From an uncultured Tenacibaculum sp. (GTDB lineage: Bacteria; Bacteroidota; Bacteroidia; Flavobacteriales; Flavobacteriaceae): 64,000 nt of DNA. This document shows positions 25,047 through 33,836 of the stretch, piece by piece; position 1 is the first letter of the stretch, and each line of letters starts with the position of its first letter. The stretch spans positions 44,321-108,320 of the forward strand of contig CANNGJ010000008.1 of the NCBI GenBank assembly GCA_947504185.1. The letters are read 5' to 3'. Both the position numbers and the translations under genes were made by a program. The notes under the pieces were generated by a model that saw only the letters and a list, made by a program, of their open reading frames with translations, was not told where the DNA came from and did not search any database.

Positions 25047-26678
25047 ATGATTACTGTAGATCAATTAACGGTTGAGTTTAGTGGAAAGACCTTATTTAAA
25101 GATGTTTCGTTTGTAATAAACGAGAATGATAAAATAGCTTTAATGGGTAAGAATGGAGCAGGAAAATCTACTATGATGAAAATTATAGCAGGAGTTTCTA
25201 AAGCGACTAAAGGAGGTGTTCGTAGTCCGAAAGATACAGTAATCGCTTATTTACCACAGCATTTATTAATGGAAGATAAATGCACGGTAAAAGAAGAAGC
25301 ATCGAAAGCTTTTGAAGCTGTGTTTACCATGAAAGAAGAAATGGAGTCGTTAAATAAACAGTTAGAAACGCGTACCGATTACGAATCGGATGAGTATATG
25401 AAAATTATAGAGCGTGTTTCTGATTTAGGAGAAAGTTATTATGCTTTAGAGGAAGTAAATTATGAGGCTGAGGTAGAAAAAGCATTAAAAGGTTTAGGTT
25501 TTAAACAAGATGATTTTAATCGATTAACTTCTGAGTTTAGTGGTGGATGGCGTATGCGTATTGAGTTGGCTAAAATTTTACTGCAAAAACCAGATTTAAT
25601 TTTATTAGATGAGCCTACCAATCACGTAGATATCGAGTCAGTTATTTGGTTAGAAAACTTCTTATTAAACAAAGCTAAGGCAGTAGTAGTAATTTCGCAC
25701 GATAAAGCGTTTATCGATAATATTACCAATAGAACTATTGAGGTTACTATGGGTACGATTCACGACTATAAAGCAAATTATTCTCATTATTTAGAATTGC
25801 GTAAAGAGCGTCGTTCGCATCAAATAAAAGCTTACCAAGAGCAACAGAAAACAATTGCTGATATAAAAGGATTTATTGAACGTTTTAAAGGAACCTATTC
25901 TAAAACAAATCAAGTAGCATCGCGAGAGCGAATGTTAGAAAAGATTGTTCCGATTGAAATTGATGAGGTAGATACTACTTCTTTAAAGTTACGCTTTCCT
26001 CCATCGCCACGTTCTGGAGATTACCCTGTGAAAGTTGAAGGGTTAACAAAGCAATATGGAGATTTAACCGTGTTTAAAGATGCTAGTTTTTCAATTGCTC
26101 GCGGAGAAAAAGTATCGTTTGTTGGTCGTAACGGAGAAGGAAAATCAACCATGATTAAAGCAATTATGGGTGAAATTGATTTTGATGGTGAATGTGGTTT
26201 AGGGCACAATGCTAAAGTTGGATATTTTGCACAAAATCAAGCTTCATTATTAGATCCTGAATTAACGGTATTTCAAACGGTAGATGAGGTTGCTGAAGGA
26301 GATATACGTACACAAATAAAAAATATTTTAGGGCGTTTTATGTTTGCTGGTGATGATATTGATAAAAAAGTAAAAGTGTTATCTGGTGGAGAGAAAACAC
26401 GTTTGGCAATGGTAAAACTATTGTTAGAGCCTGTAAATGTGTTGATTTTAGATGAGCCAACAAACCATTTAGATTTACGATCAAAAGATGTAATTAAAGA
26501 AGCCTTATTACATTTTGATGGAACTTTAATTTTGGTATCTCACGATCGTGATTTCTTACAAGGCTTATCACAAAAAGTATTTGAGTTTAAAGACAAACGT
26601 GTTATTGAACATTTTGAAACGATTGATGCCTTTTTAGAACGTAATAACATAAATGCTTTAAAAGAGATTGATTTATAG
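25047..26678 (+). CDS. ABC-F family ATP-binding protein
   Basis: This 543-residue protein has two ABC ATPase domains and no membrane segment, the hallmark of ABC-F translation factors acting at the ribosome E site. Domain 1 has GKNGAGKST, LTSEFSGGWRMR and LLDEPTNHVD; domain 2 has GRNGEGKST, LSGGEKTRLAM and ILDEPTNHLD. The interdomain linker (HYLELRKERRSHQIKAYQEQ) is charged and helical. It may be a housekeeping translation factor or a resistance-type member; the sequence read alone does not decide. Confidence 0.93.
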   Translation: MITVDQLTVEFSGKTLFKDVSFVINENDKIALMGKNGAGKSTMMKIIAGVSKATKGGVRSPKDTVIAYLPQHLLMEDKCTVKEEASKAFEAVFTMKEEMESLNKQLETRTDYESDEYMKIIERVSDLGESYYALEEVNYEAEVEKALKGLGFKQDDFNRLTSEFSGGWRMRIELAKILLQKPDLILLDEPTNHVDIESVIWLENFLLNKAKAVVVISHDKAFIDNITNRTIEVTMGTIHDYKANYSHYLELRKERRSHQIKAYQEQQKTIADIKGFIERFKGTYSKTNQVASRERMLEKIVPIEIDEVDTTSLKLRFPPSPRSGDYPVKVEGLTKQYGDLTVFKDASFSIARGEKVSFVGRNGEGKSTMIKAIMGEIDFDGECGLGHNAKVGYFAQNQASLLDPELTVFQTVDEVAEGDIRTQIKNILGRFMFAGDDIDKKVKVLSGGEKTRLAMVKLLLEPVNVLILDEPTNHLDLRSKDVIKEALLHFDGTLILVSHDRDFLQGLSQKVFEFKDKRVIEHFETIDAFLERNNINALKEIDL

Positions 26679-26687
26679 AAATATATA

Positions 26688-27812
26688 TTATGGTTTTTTC
26701 TGTTCTGAAAACTTCTCAGTTAAAAGATTCCATAAAGTTGAATATCCATTATCGTACCCTAAAGCCCAAATACCGACGCCACCAAGTTTGTTTTGCTGAA
26801 TCCAATCGTATTTTTGTGAAAGTGATTCAGTGTTTTCAAACCATATTTGTCGATAAGCACCTTCTTTTTTAAAACTTAAATAAGAAGCTCCGCTTTTATT
26901 GTCAAAATGTACAGGGATTTTTAAAGAATCAATGTAGAGTCTTTTTATAGTGCTATAGGTTGGATTGGATTTGTATTTTAAAACTTTAGCAGGTACTTTT
27001 TCAGATTTAGTATACCATTCTACACCGTAATAAGGTAATCCGACAATTAATTTGTTAGATACTATACCTTGTTTAAGGTAGTAGTTTACAGAATGCTCCA
27101 ATCCGTTTCCAAATTTTTGAGTATTCTTTAACGGGCTTATAGGTCCGGTTTCTGTACTAAAATCACCATAATAATCATATCCCATTAGTGTATAAAAATC
27201 AATGGAAGAGTTTAGTTTTTTAATATCAAAAATGTGATGCCAATCATTTGCATATAAACATAAGGATATTAAGTAGTTTGGGTTTTCTTTTTTTAATTGT
27301 TTAGAAACCTTGCTAATAAAGTTTGTAAATAAGTTTTTGTCTTTTTTAGAAATCCCTTCAAAATCGATATTAATACCATCAGCCTTCCTATAAGCTAAAA
27401 GCTCCACTAGATTTTTAATTAATGTTTCTTGAGCTTTGGAATTGTTTAAGAATACAGTGTTGTTTTTAGTACCAAAATTAGAAACAGATAAAAAAACTTT
27501 ACAATTATGAACTTTAGCACTATCAATTAAACTTGTAGTTTTCCATTGATGTATACTCTTGTATGAGCCTGTTTCTGGTTTTATAGTATATGAGAAGTAT
27601 GAGAGCCCCCAAAGCATTGAGAAATTATAGTTTTTATACAAATTATCATTAGAAGGTAGGTGCCAGCCAAATGTTTTATAATTAGGATTTCTATTCCTTT
27701 TTTTATGCTTGCTGCTTTTGCTAGATACAATTGTATCTCTCGATTTATTATAAGGTTTGTCAGCTTTTCTTTTACAATTAATTACTACTCCTAAAAGTAG
27801 AAAAGCATACAT
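26688..27812 (-). CDS. Glycoside hydrolase family 18-like protein
   Basis: A longer frame starts at 27893, but it would overlap the upstream gene by 59 bases; ATG 27812 gives a signal-like start MYAFLLLGVVINCKRK and is preferred (374 residues). The GH18 barrel shows the catalytic stretch ADGINIDFEG (Asp-x-x-Asn-x-Asp-x-Glu, with Glu as proton donor and one Asp replaced by Asn), YTLMGYDYYGDFS and GVGIWALGYDNG. GH18 enzymes cut chitin or other N-acetylglucosamine glycans. It is probably periplasmic or a lipoprotein; the lipobox is not canonical. Confidence 0.85.
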   Translation of the reverse strand: MYAFLLLGVVINCKRKADKPYNKSRDTIVSSKSSKHKKRNRNPNYKTFGWHLPSNDNLYKNYNFSMLWGLSYFSYTIKPETGSYKSIHQWKTTSLIDSAKVHNCKVFLSVSNFGTKNNTVFLNNSKAQETLIKNLVELLAYRKADGINIDFEGISKKDKNLFTNFISKVSKQLKKENPNYLISLCLYANDWHHIFDIKKLNSSIDFYTLMGYDYYGDFSTETGPISPLKNTQKFGNGLEHSVNYYLKQGIVSNKLIVGLPYYGVEWYTKSEKVPAKVLKYKSNPTYSTIKRLYIDSLKIPVHFDNKSGASYLSFKKEGAYRQIWFENTESLSQKYDWIQQNKLGGVGIWALGYDNGYSTLWNLLTEKFSEQKKP

Positions 27813-27834
27813 TATTATCTTTAAAGGTGAAGAT

Positions 27835-28725
27835 TTAGTTAATACCACAACATTTTTTATATTTAAGTCCGCTGTTACATAAACAAGGATCATTTCTAGA
27901 AATATCTAATTTTTTAAGGTGAAGATTCATATCATCCATGTCTTGTTTAAATATTTTTTCTAGTAATAAGTATAATTCAGGATGCTTTCTAGCTAATAGT
28001 TTTGGACGTTCAAAAAAGTACTCACTTGCAACTGAAAAGAATTCTGCTTTGTTAGTACCTCCATATGGATTTATATCTGAGGTTTTGTTATAGATATCAT
28101 CAATTTTTTGATTCATTAAATCTATCCAAGGTATTGTATATTGCTTTTCTAATAACGCATTTGGTATTCCATCAATATTTCCATCTAACTTGTCAATTAG
28201 GTGAATAAATTCATGAATTGCAGTATTCTTTTTATCAGATTCATTGCTAAACCCTAGATGTAAAGCAGGTTTAGATAAAATCATCTTATTATTTAAATAG
28301 CCATTACCAACCATTCCTAATATTCTACGATTATCACCTTCGATTTCAAAATGTTGATTAAACATATCTGGATATAAAATAATCTCTTTAATATTTGGGT
28401 ATTTCCAATCAGGGAAATTAAAAATCGGGATTATCGCACTTGAAGCAATTAAAAGTTTATCGGTAATATCAACTGAAGTTTTAACACCAATTATATCACA
28501 ATTTAATAAGAATTCTTGAACTTTAAATTCAAATAAATTTTTCTCTTTGTTTGATAAAGCATTGTAAAAAGCTACTTTTTGTATTAAAATATTTTTCCAT
28601 TTACGAGGAAAATTAACAGAAGGAATTATCCATGAAGATGATTTGCTTTTAGAGCTATTAATCATGAAAAAGAGGAGAGTAATAATAGCTATCAGTATAA
28701 AAAAAAGTATCATTTTTGTAGGCAA
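27835..28725 (-). CDS. MtfA-like zinc metallopeptidase with C-terminal SEC-C motif
   Basis: This 296-residue protein has an N-terminal membrane helix (residues 5-22). The MtfA-like peptidase core has zinc-binding HEFIHLID and a downstream acidic residue in NKAEFFSVASEYFFE. A short C-terminal SEC-C zinc motif follows (NDPCLCNSGLKYKKCCG). MtfA of enterobacteria acts on Mlc and glucose uptake; this cannot be transferred here. The SEC-C tail is an unusual addition. The next gene (GH18-like) follows after about 22 bases. Confidence 0.85.
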   Translation of the reverse strand: MPTKMILFFILIAIITLLFFMINSSKSKSSSWIIPSVNFPRKWKNILIQKVAFYNALSNKEKNLFEFKVQEFLLNCDIIGVKTSVDITDKLLIASSAIIPIFNFPDWKYPNIKEIILYPDMFNQHFEIEGDNRRILGMVGNGYLNNKMILSKPALHLGFSNESDKKNTAIHEFIHLIDKLDGNIDGIPNALLEKQYTIPWIDLMNQKIDDIYNKTSDINPYGGTNKAEFFSVASEYFFERPKLLARKHPELYLLLEKIFKQDMDDMNLHLKKLDISRNDPCLCNSGLKYKKCCGIN

Positions 28726-28784
28726 TTTATTTTAATACGAATATAAAGAAGGAATTGTAAACTAAAATTAAATTGTTATCATAA

Positions 28785-28814
28785 AAAAAAACTCGCCAAA
28801 ATGACGAGTTTTTA
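28785..28814 (-). terminator. Terminator of the M28 peptidase gene
   Basis: Arms AAAAACTCG (28787-28795) and CGAGTTTTT (28805-28813) with T/A tracts on both sides, after the stop at 28843 on the minus strand. Confidence 0.75.
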
Positions 28815-28842
28815 TTTTATATAAACGAAAAGTTACTTTTAA

Positions 28843-29889
28843 TTACTTGCTAGTATCAGCTTTGTCTACTATAATTCGGTTTTCTCTATTCGCTAATTCC
28901 CATGCAGTATGAAAAACTAAACGCGCTCTGTTTTCTAACATTTCGTAGTTAATTTTGTCAGGAGTATCACTAGGTTGGTGATAATCAGCATGTGTTCCAT
29001 TAAAGTAAAAGATAATAGGAATGTTATGCTTTGCAAAATTATAATGATCAGAACGATAGTAAAAACGATTCGGATCGTTTTCGTCGTTGTATTTGTAATC
29101 TAAATCGATGTTTGTATATTTTGTATTCATCGCTTCAGATATGTTATGTAATTCGGTACTTAATTTGTCAGCACCGATTAAATATACATAATTAGGGTTT
29201 CCTTTATGACGATCATCAACTCTACCAACCATATCAATATTTAAATTAGCAACAGTATTTGCTAATGGAAAAATTGGGTTTTCGGTATAGTATTTAGAAC
29301 CTAATAAACCTTTTTCCTCACCAGTTACGTGTAAGAAAACAACAGAACGTTTTGGTCCTTTGCCAGCCTCCGCAGCTTTTTTAAAGGCTTCAGCAATTTC
29401 TAAAATAGCAACAGTACCAGAACCATCATCATCAGCTCCGTTATAAATTTCTCCGTTTTTAACACCTTCGTGATCTAAGTGTGCAGAAATAACAATTACT
29501 TCATCAGGTTTTTCAGATCCTTTAATGTAAGAAATTACATTTTCTGAATCTTTTAAAGTTATACCACGACGATTATTACTTAAATATTCTGATGGTACTT
29601 CTTGAAAATAATCATCAGCACCTAAAGGAGATTCAATTCCTTGGTTAACATAAAAATCTTTTAAGTATTTAACAGCTTTTTTTTGTCCAGGTTCACCAGT
29701 ATTACGACCTTCAAATTCATCAGAAGCATATATAAATAAATGTTTTCCTAAGTCTTTAGCAGTAATGGTTTTAGCAAATTTCTCAGAATAATCTACATTT
29801 GAATCATTATCGTTGCCTGTTGTTTCTTTGCTCGATCCACAAGCTACAAGTGCAACAGCACCTGCGATGTATAATAATTTTTTCATCAA
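28843..29889 (-). CDS. M28-family metallopeptidase lipoprotein
   Basis: This 348-residue protein has a lipoprotein signal (MMKKLLYIAGAVALVACGSS). The M28 catalytic core has zinc ligands in ISAHLDHEG, NGADDDGSGTVA, GEEKGLLGSKYY, IDMVGR and RSDHYNFAKH. M28 enzymes are aminopeptidases or related Zn hydrolases. It is probably anchored in the outer or inner membrane and degrades peptides. It is flanked by a terminator downstream and appears monocistronic. Confidence 0.92.
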   Translation of the reverse strand: MMKKLLYIAGAVALVACGSSKETTGNDNDSNVDYSEKFAKTITAKDLGKHLFIYASDEFEGRNTGEPGQKKAVKYLKDFYVNQGIESPLGADDYFQEVPSEYLSNNRRGITLKDSENVISYIKGSEKPDEVIVISAHLDHEGVKNGEIYNGADDDGSGTVAILEIAEAFKKAAEAGKGPKRSVVFLHVTGEEKGLLGSKYYTENPIFPLANTVANLNIDMVGRVDDRHKGNPNYVYLIGADKLSTELHNISEAMNTKYTNIDLDYKYNDENDPNRFYYRSDHYNFAKHNIPIIFYFNGTHADYHQPSDTPDKINYEMLENRARLVFHTAWELANRENRIIVDKADTSK

Positions 29890-29953
29890 TATTTAATTAA
29901 GTTTTTGGTTTGATTAGCTCTCAAAAATAACAATTTGCCACTAAGACTCAAAT

Positions 29954-30790
29954 TTAATTTTTCTTTATGATGAATTGTTCTAATGTTTTGTTAAAACTTA
30001 TGAGTTCTTTTGGGAACAATTTTTCAAAGGCATTTTGATTGATAAGTTCTTTAGATGTTCCGCTATAAATCTCTTTTTCAGAGAGTAATATAAATTCATC
30101 AGCGAGTTGAATAGCAAGGTTTACCTCATGCGTAGAGATAATAATTGTTTTTCCGGTTTTCTCAACTAGTTTTTTTAACAAAGAGAAAACTTTAAAAGTA
30201 TGGTGAATATCAAGATGAGCAGTAGGCTCATCAAGAATTATAATTTCGGTATCCTGAGCCAAAGCACGCGCAATTAAAACACGTTGCAATTGTCCGTCAC
30301 TTAATTCATAAAAACGTTTGTCTTTTAAATGAACGATTTCAGTTTCTTCAATAGCCCAAAGTACTTTTTTTAAATCTTTAGGAGATAACTTATCGATCCA
30401 ATTGGTGTACGGTTGACGTCCTAATGCAATCAATTCAAAAACGGTTAATTGACTTAAAGGCAAGCGCTCGGTAAGTACCAAACTTAAAGAAGTTGATAAT
30501 TCTTGATTAGTATAGGTTGAAAGCTCTTTTTGATTAATTTTTATACTTCCTTCTAAAGGTTTTTGAACTTTAGAAAGTGTACGTAATAAAGTTGATTTTC
30601 CAATTCCGTTTTTACCTAATAAAGCAACAAATTTTCCTTTCTCAACAGATAAGTTGATATTAGCAGCAATAACAGTTTGCTGCTTTTTAGTTTGATAGCC
30701 TATAGAAAGGTTTTTAGTTTCTAAAACGATATGTTTTTCTGAGTTACTCAAAATTAAACGTAAATTTTCTTTTTTCTTATTAGTAACCAA
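29954..30790 (-). CDS. Iron-chelate ABC importer ATPase (FecE/FhuC-like)
   Basis: This 278-residue ATPase has Walker A LGKNGIGKST, signature ELSDGQLQRVLIARAL, Walker B IIILDEPTAHLD and ISTHEVNLAIQ. This is the FecE/FhuC/BtuD subgroup that drives siderophore, haem or cobalamin uptake. Its start lies 37 bases inside the permease gene, so the two are coupled. No substrate-binding protein or TonB receptor is adjacent, so the ligand is unassigned. Confidence 0.9.
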   Translation of the reverse strand: MVTNKKKENLRLILSNSEKHIVLETKNLSIGYQTKKQQTVIAANINLSVEKGKFVALLGKNGIGKSTLLRTLSKVQKPLEGSIKINQKELSTYTNQELSTSLSLVLTERLPLSQLTVFELIALGRQPYTNWIDKLSPKDLKKVLWAIEETEIVHLKDKRFYELSDGQLQRVLIARALAQDTEIIILDEPTAHLDIHHTFKVFSLLKKLVEKTGKTIIISTHEVNLAIQLADEFILLSEKEIYSGTSKELINQNAFEKLFPKELISFNKTLEQFIIKKN

Positions 30791-31785
30791 ATTACGACAG
30801 GTGCTCCAAATAAAGAAGTTATAGCATTTATTGGTAAGGTAAATTCACTTGTTGGTAATTGAGCGATACTATCGCAAATTAATAAAACAATAGCTCCAAT
30901 TAATGCAGTTGCTGGAATTAGTATTTTATGGTTTGAAGTTAAAAATAGCATTTTAGCAATATGTGGTACAGCTAGTCCAACAAAAGCGATAGGTCCAGAA
31001 AATGCAGTGATAACTCCAGTTAGTAAACTTGTAATTAAAAGAATGATATTTCTGCTTTTTTTAATGTTAATTCCAAGGCTTTTAGCGTAGTTTTCACCTA
31101 GTAAAAAACTATTTAAAGGTTTTATAACAGTAAAAGTGCTAAGTATACCGATGGTGTATATTGTTACAAATATCGATAGTTCTGTCCAGGTTAAGTTACC
31201 TAAACTACCAAAGCTCCAAAACATATATTGTTGTATTTGTTCAGCTTCACTAAAATAAGCAAGTACAGAAATTACTGCTGATGTTAAAGATCCAAACATC
31301 AATCCTATAATCAGAATAGACATAGTGTTTCTAACTCTGTTTGCAGCGATTATTACGGCAGATAAAACTAAAAAAGCACCAATACTAGCTGCAATTGCTA
31401 GTGCCCAATTTGAAAAACTAGCCAATAAAAAAGCACCACCAAAAATACTAGACCCTAAGATAAGTAAAGCAACTCCTAAACTAGCACCAGAAGAAATTCC
31501 TAGTACAAACGGACCAGCAAGTGGGTTACGAAATAAGGTTTGCATTAATAATCCGCAAATAGATAATCCAGAACCTACCATAACTGCGGTAATCGCTTTT
31601 GGTAAACGAAAATTTAAAATGATGGTTTGCCAGCTATCTTTTGAAGCAACTCCTCCAGTTAAACTTTTAAAAATATCTTCAAGAGGAATTGAAACTGAGC
31701 CTAAACTGATATTTAAAAATAAAAAACTAAACAGAAGAACTGATAGTATAAGAAAGTGTTTAGTATATTTATTTGAAGAATTCAA
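30754..31785 (-). CDS. FecCD-family iron-chelate permease
   Basis: This 343-residue protein has about ten membrane helices and FecCD signatures (FRLPKAITAVMVGSGLSICG, RNPLAGPFVLGISSGA, GPIAFVGLAVPHIAK). It forms the dimeric membrane channel for the overlapping ATPase gene. It starts one base after the RdgB gene stop, so it could belong to a longer transcript with rdgB. Confidence 0.92.
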   Translation of the reverse strand: MNSSNKYTKHFLILSVLLFSFLFLNISLGSVSIPLEDIFKSLTGGVASKDSWQTIILNFRLPKAITAVMVGSGLSICGLLMQTLFRNPLAGPFVLGISSGASLGVALLILGSSIFGGAFLLASFSNWALAIAASIGAFLVLSAVIIAANRVRNTMSILIIGLMFGSLTSAVISVLAYFSEAEQIQQYMFWSFGSLGNLTWTELSIFVTIYTIGILSTFTVIKPLNSFLLGENYAKSLGINIKKSRNIILLITSLLTGVITAFSGPIAFVGLAVPHIAKMLFLTSNHKILIPATALIGAIVLLICDSIAQLPTSEFTLPINAITSLFGAPVVIWLLIRKKKIYV

Positions 31786-32364
31786 TTAGTTTAAAGACTT
31801 TAAAAATTCTACTAATTGTTGAATTGCTAATCCTCGATGGCTAATTGCGTTTTTTTCTTCTGATGTCATTTCAGCAAATGATTTTGTATAACCTTCTGGT
31901 TTAAAAACAGGATCGTATCCAAAACCTTTTTCACCTTGCTTTTTATTTAGAATTTCACCTTTACAAATCCCGTCAAATAAAAACTGATTACCATCTAAAT
32001 TTAAACAAATACTTGTTCTAAACTGTGCTTTTCTATTTTCTTTACCTTGTAATTCAGTCAATAGCTTTTGCATGTTATTTTCTGCATTTGCGGGTTCGCC
32101 TGCATAACGAGCAGAATATACTCCAGGAGCTCCTTGTAAACTATCCACTTCTAAACCTGTATCATCAGCAAAACAATTATACCCAAACTTTTCGGTGATA
32201 TAATTTGCTTTAATTTTAGCATTTCCTTTTAAAGTACTGGCAGTTTCTTCAATATCATCAAAGCAGTTAATATCTTTTAAGGAAAGTAATTGAATAGAAC
32301 TTGGAAGCATTTTTTGTACTTCGGCTAATTTATTTAGGTTGTTAGTTGCAAAAACGAGTTTCAT
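31786..32364 (-). CDS. rdgB: XTP/dITP diphosphatase (RdgB/HAM1)
   Basis: This enzyme removes non-canonical purine nucleoside triphosphates. The 192-residue protein begins [17 protein letters not shown], with [32 protein letters not shown] and the C-terminal [10 protein letters not shown], all typical of HAM1 proteins. Length is normal. Confidence 0.95.
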   Translation of the reverse strand: MKLVFATNNLNKLAEVQKMLPSSIQLLSLKDINCFDDIEETASTLKGNAKIKANYITEKFGYNCFADDTGLEVDSLQGAPGVYSARYAGEPANAENNMQKLLTELQGKENRKAQFRTSICLNLDGNQFLFDGICKGEILNKKQGEKGFGYDPVFKPEGYTKSFAEMTSEEKNAISHRGLAIQQLVEFLKSLN

Positions 32365-32418
32365 GTTGCTAAATTAATCAATTTAAAGTGAGAAAATAAA
32401 ATACTAAAAGTAGCTGTG

Positions 32419-32892
32419 CTACTCATGATGGTAAGGCTCATTACGTAAAATAGTATACCCTCTATAGATTTGCTCAACAATAAATAAACGAATCATTTGA
32501 TGGGAAAATGTCATTTTAGATAATGATATTTTTCCTTGTGATTTTTTATATACTGCATCAGAAAAACCATAAGGCCCACCAATAACTATAACTAACTGTT
32601 TTAAACCAGAGTTCATTTTCTTTTGAAGGTACTGAGAAAATTCAATAGAAGTAAAATGTTTTCCTTTATCATCTAATAAAACCAATTGATCTGTATTCTG
32701 GAGCTTCGATAAAATCAATTCACCTTCTTTTTCTTTTTGCTGAGATTCGCTAAGGTTTTTAACATTCTTAATATCAGGAATTATTTCTAATTCAAATTTT
32801 ATATAATGTTTTAGCCTTTTTTGATAGTTGTCAATTAACTGAATCAAATTTTTGTCATCAGTTTTACCAATAGCAAGTAGTTTTATCTTCAT
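32419..32892 (-). CDS. rlmH: 23S rRNA pseudouridine1915 N3-methyltransferase
   Basis: RlmH is a SPOUT enzyme that methylates the N3 of pseudouridine 1915 in 23S rRNA. The 157-residue length is normal. MKIKLLAIGKTDDKNLIQLI, the Rossmann-knot segment LVIVIGGPYGFSDAVYK and the C-terminal MIRLFIVEQIYRGYTIL with PYHHE fit. It is divergent from nadC. Confidence 0.95.
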   Translation of the reverse strand: MKIKLLAIGKTDDKNLIQLIDNYQKRLKHYIKFELEIIPDIKNVKNLSESQQKEKEGELILSKLQNTDQLVLLDDKGKHFTSIEFSQYLQKKMNSGLKQLVIVIGGPYGFSDAVYKKSQGKISLSKMTFSHQMIRLFIVEQIYRGYTILRNEPYHHE

Positions 32893-32960
32893 ATTGCAAA
32901 ATTAAGAATTCATAATTCATAATTGATTAGTATTTTAGCATATATAATTTTAGTGAACAA

Positions 32961-33821
32961 ATGATTTCAAAAGAACAATTTAATAAAGAGTTAGATTTAA
33001 TAATAACGAATGCAATTCGTGAAGATATCGGAGATGGTGACCATACATCTTTGTCGTGTATACCTAACGATGCTACTGGTAAAGCAAAATTATTAGTAAA
33101 GGATGAAGGGATTATAGCTGGTGTTGAATTTGCTAAAATGGTTTTTAATTATGTAGATGCTGATTTAGAAGTGGAAACTTTAATTAATGACGGAGATGAA
33201 GTGAAGTATGGAGATATCGTTTTTTATGTTTCAGGTAAATCACAATCTATTTTAATGGCTGAACGTTTAGTGTTAAATGCAATGCAGCGTATGAGTGCTA
33301 TTGCTACCAAAACTAAGTTTTTTACAAATTTATTAGACGGAACTAAAACTAAAGTATTAGATACTCGTAAAACAACTCCAGGAATTAGAGCCTTAGAAAA
33401 ATGGGCGGTTAAGATTGGAGGAGGAGAGAATCATCGATTTGCTTTATACGATATGGTAATGATTAAAGATAATCATATTGATTTTGCAGGAGGAATTACT
33501 CCGGCAATTACAAAAACAAAAAACTATTTAGCTGAAAAAGGGTTAGATATTAAGATTATAGTAGAAGCTCGTAGTTTAGAAGAAATCAAAGAAATTTTAT
33601 CGAATGAAGGCGTGTATAGAATCTTAATAGATAATTTTAATTACGAAGATACTCGTAAAGCAGTAGCTTTAATTGGAGATAAATGTTTAACCGAATCTTC
33701 GGGAGGAATTAACGAAAAAACAATTCGTGAGTATGCTGAATGTGGGGTTAATTTTATTTCATCAGGAGCCTTAACACATTCGGTATATAATTTAGATTTA
33801 AGTTTAAAAGCAGTAGATTAA
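32961..33821 (+). CDS. nadC: Nicotinate-nucleotide diphosphorylase (carboxylating)
   Basis: NadC converts quinolinate and phosphoribosyl pyrophosphate to nicotinate mononucleotide in NAD synthesis. The 286-residue protein shows EDIGDGDHTSLSCIP, LVLNAMQRMSAIATKT, DTRKTTPGIRALEKWAV, GGGENHRFALYDMVMIK and ESSGGINEKTIREYA, all conserved for the family. It is followed after 15 bases by an M3 peptidase, with no obvious terminator between them. Confidence 0.95.
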   Translation: MISKEQFNKELDLIITNAIREDIGDGDHTSLSCIPNDATGKAKLLVKDEGIIAGVEFAKMVFNYVDADLEVETLINDGDEVKYGDIVFYVSGKSQSILMAERLVLNAMQRMSAIATKTKFFTNLLDGTKTKVLDTRKTTPGIRALEKWAVKIGGGENHRFALYDMVMIKDNHIDFAGGITPAITKTKNYLAEKGLDIKIIVEARSLEEIKEILSNEGVYRILIDNFNYEDTRKAVALIGDKCLTESSGGINEKTIREYAECGVNFISSGALTHSVYNLDLSLKAVD

Positions 33822-33836
33822 TTTAATATTAGTAAA

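Noticed and set aside
31325-31789. 154-residue plus-strand open frame opposite the FecCD permease
   Set aside because: Complementary shadow of a well-supported membrane protein; composition is Pro/Lys-rich from antisense Gly codons, with no recognisable motif.
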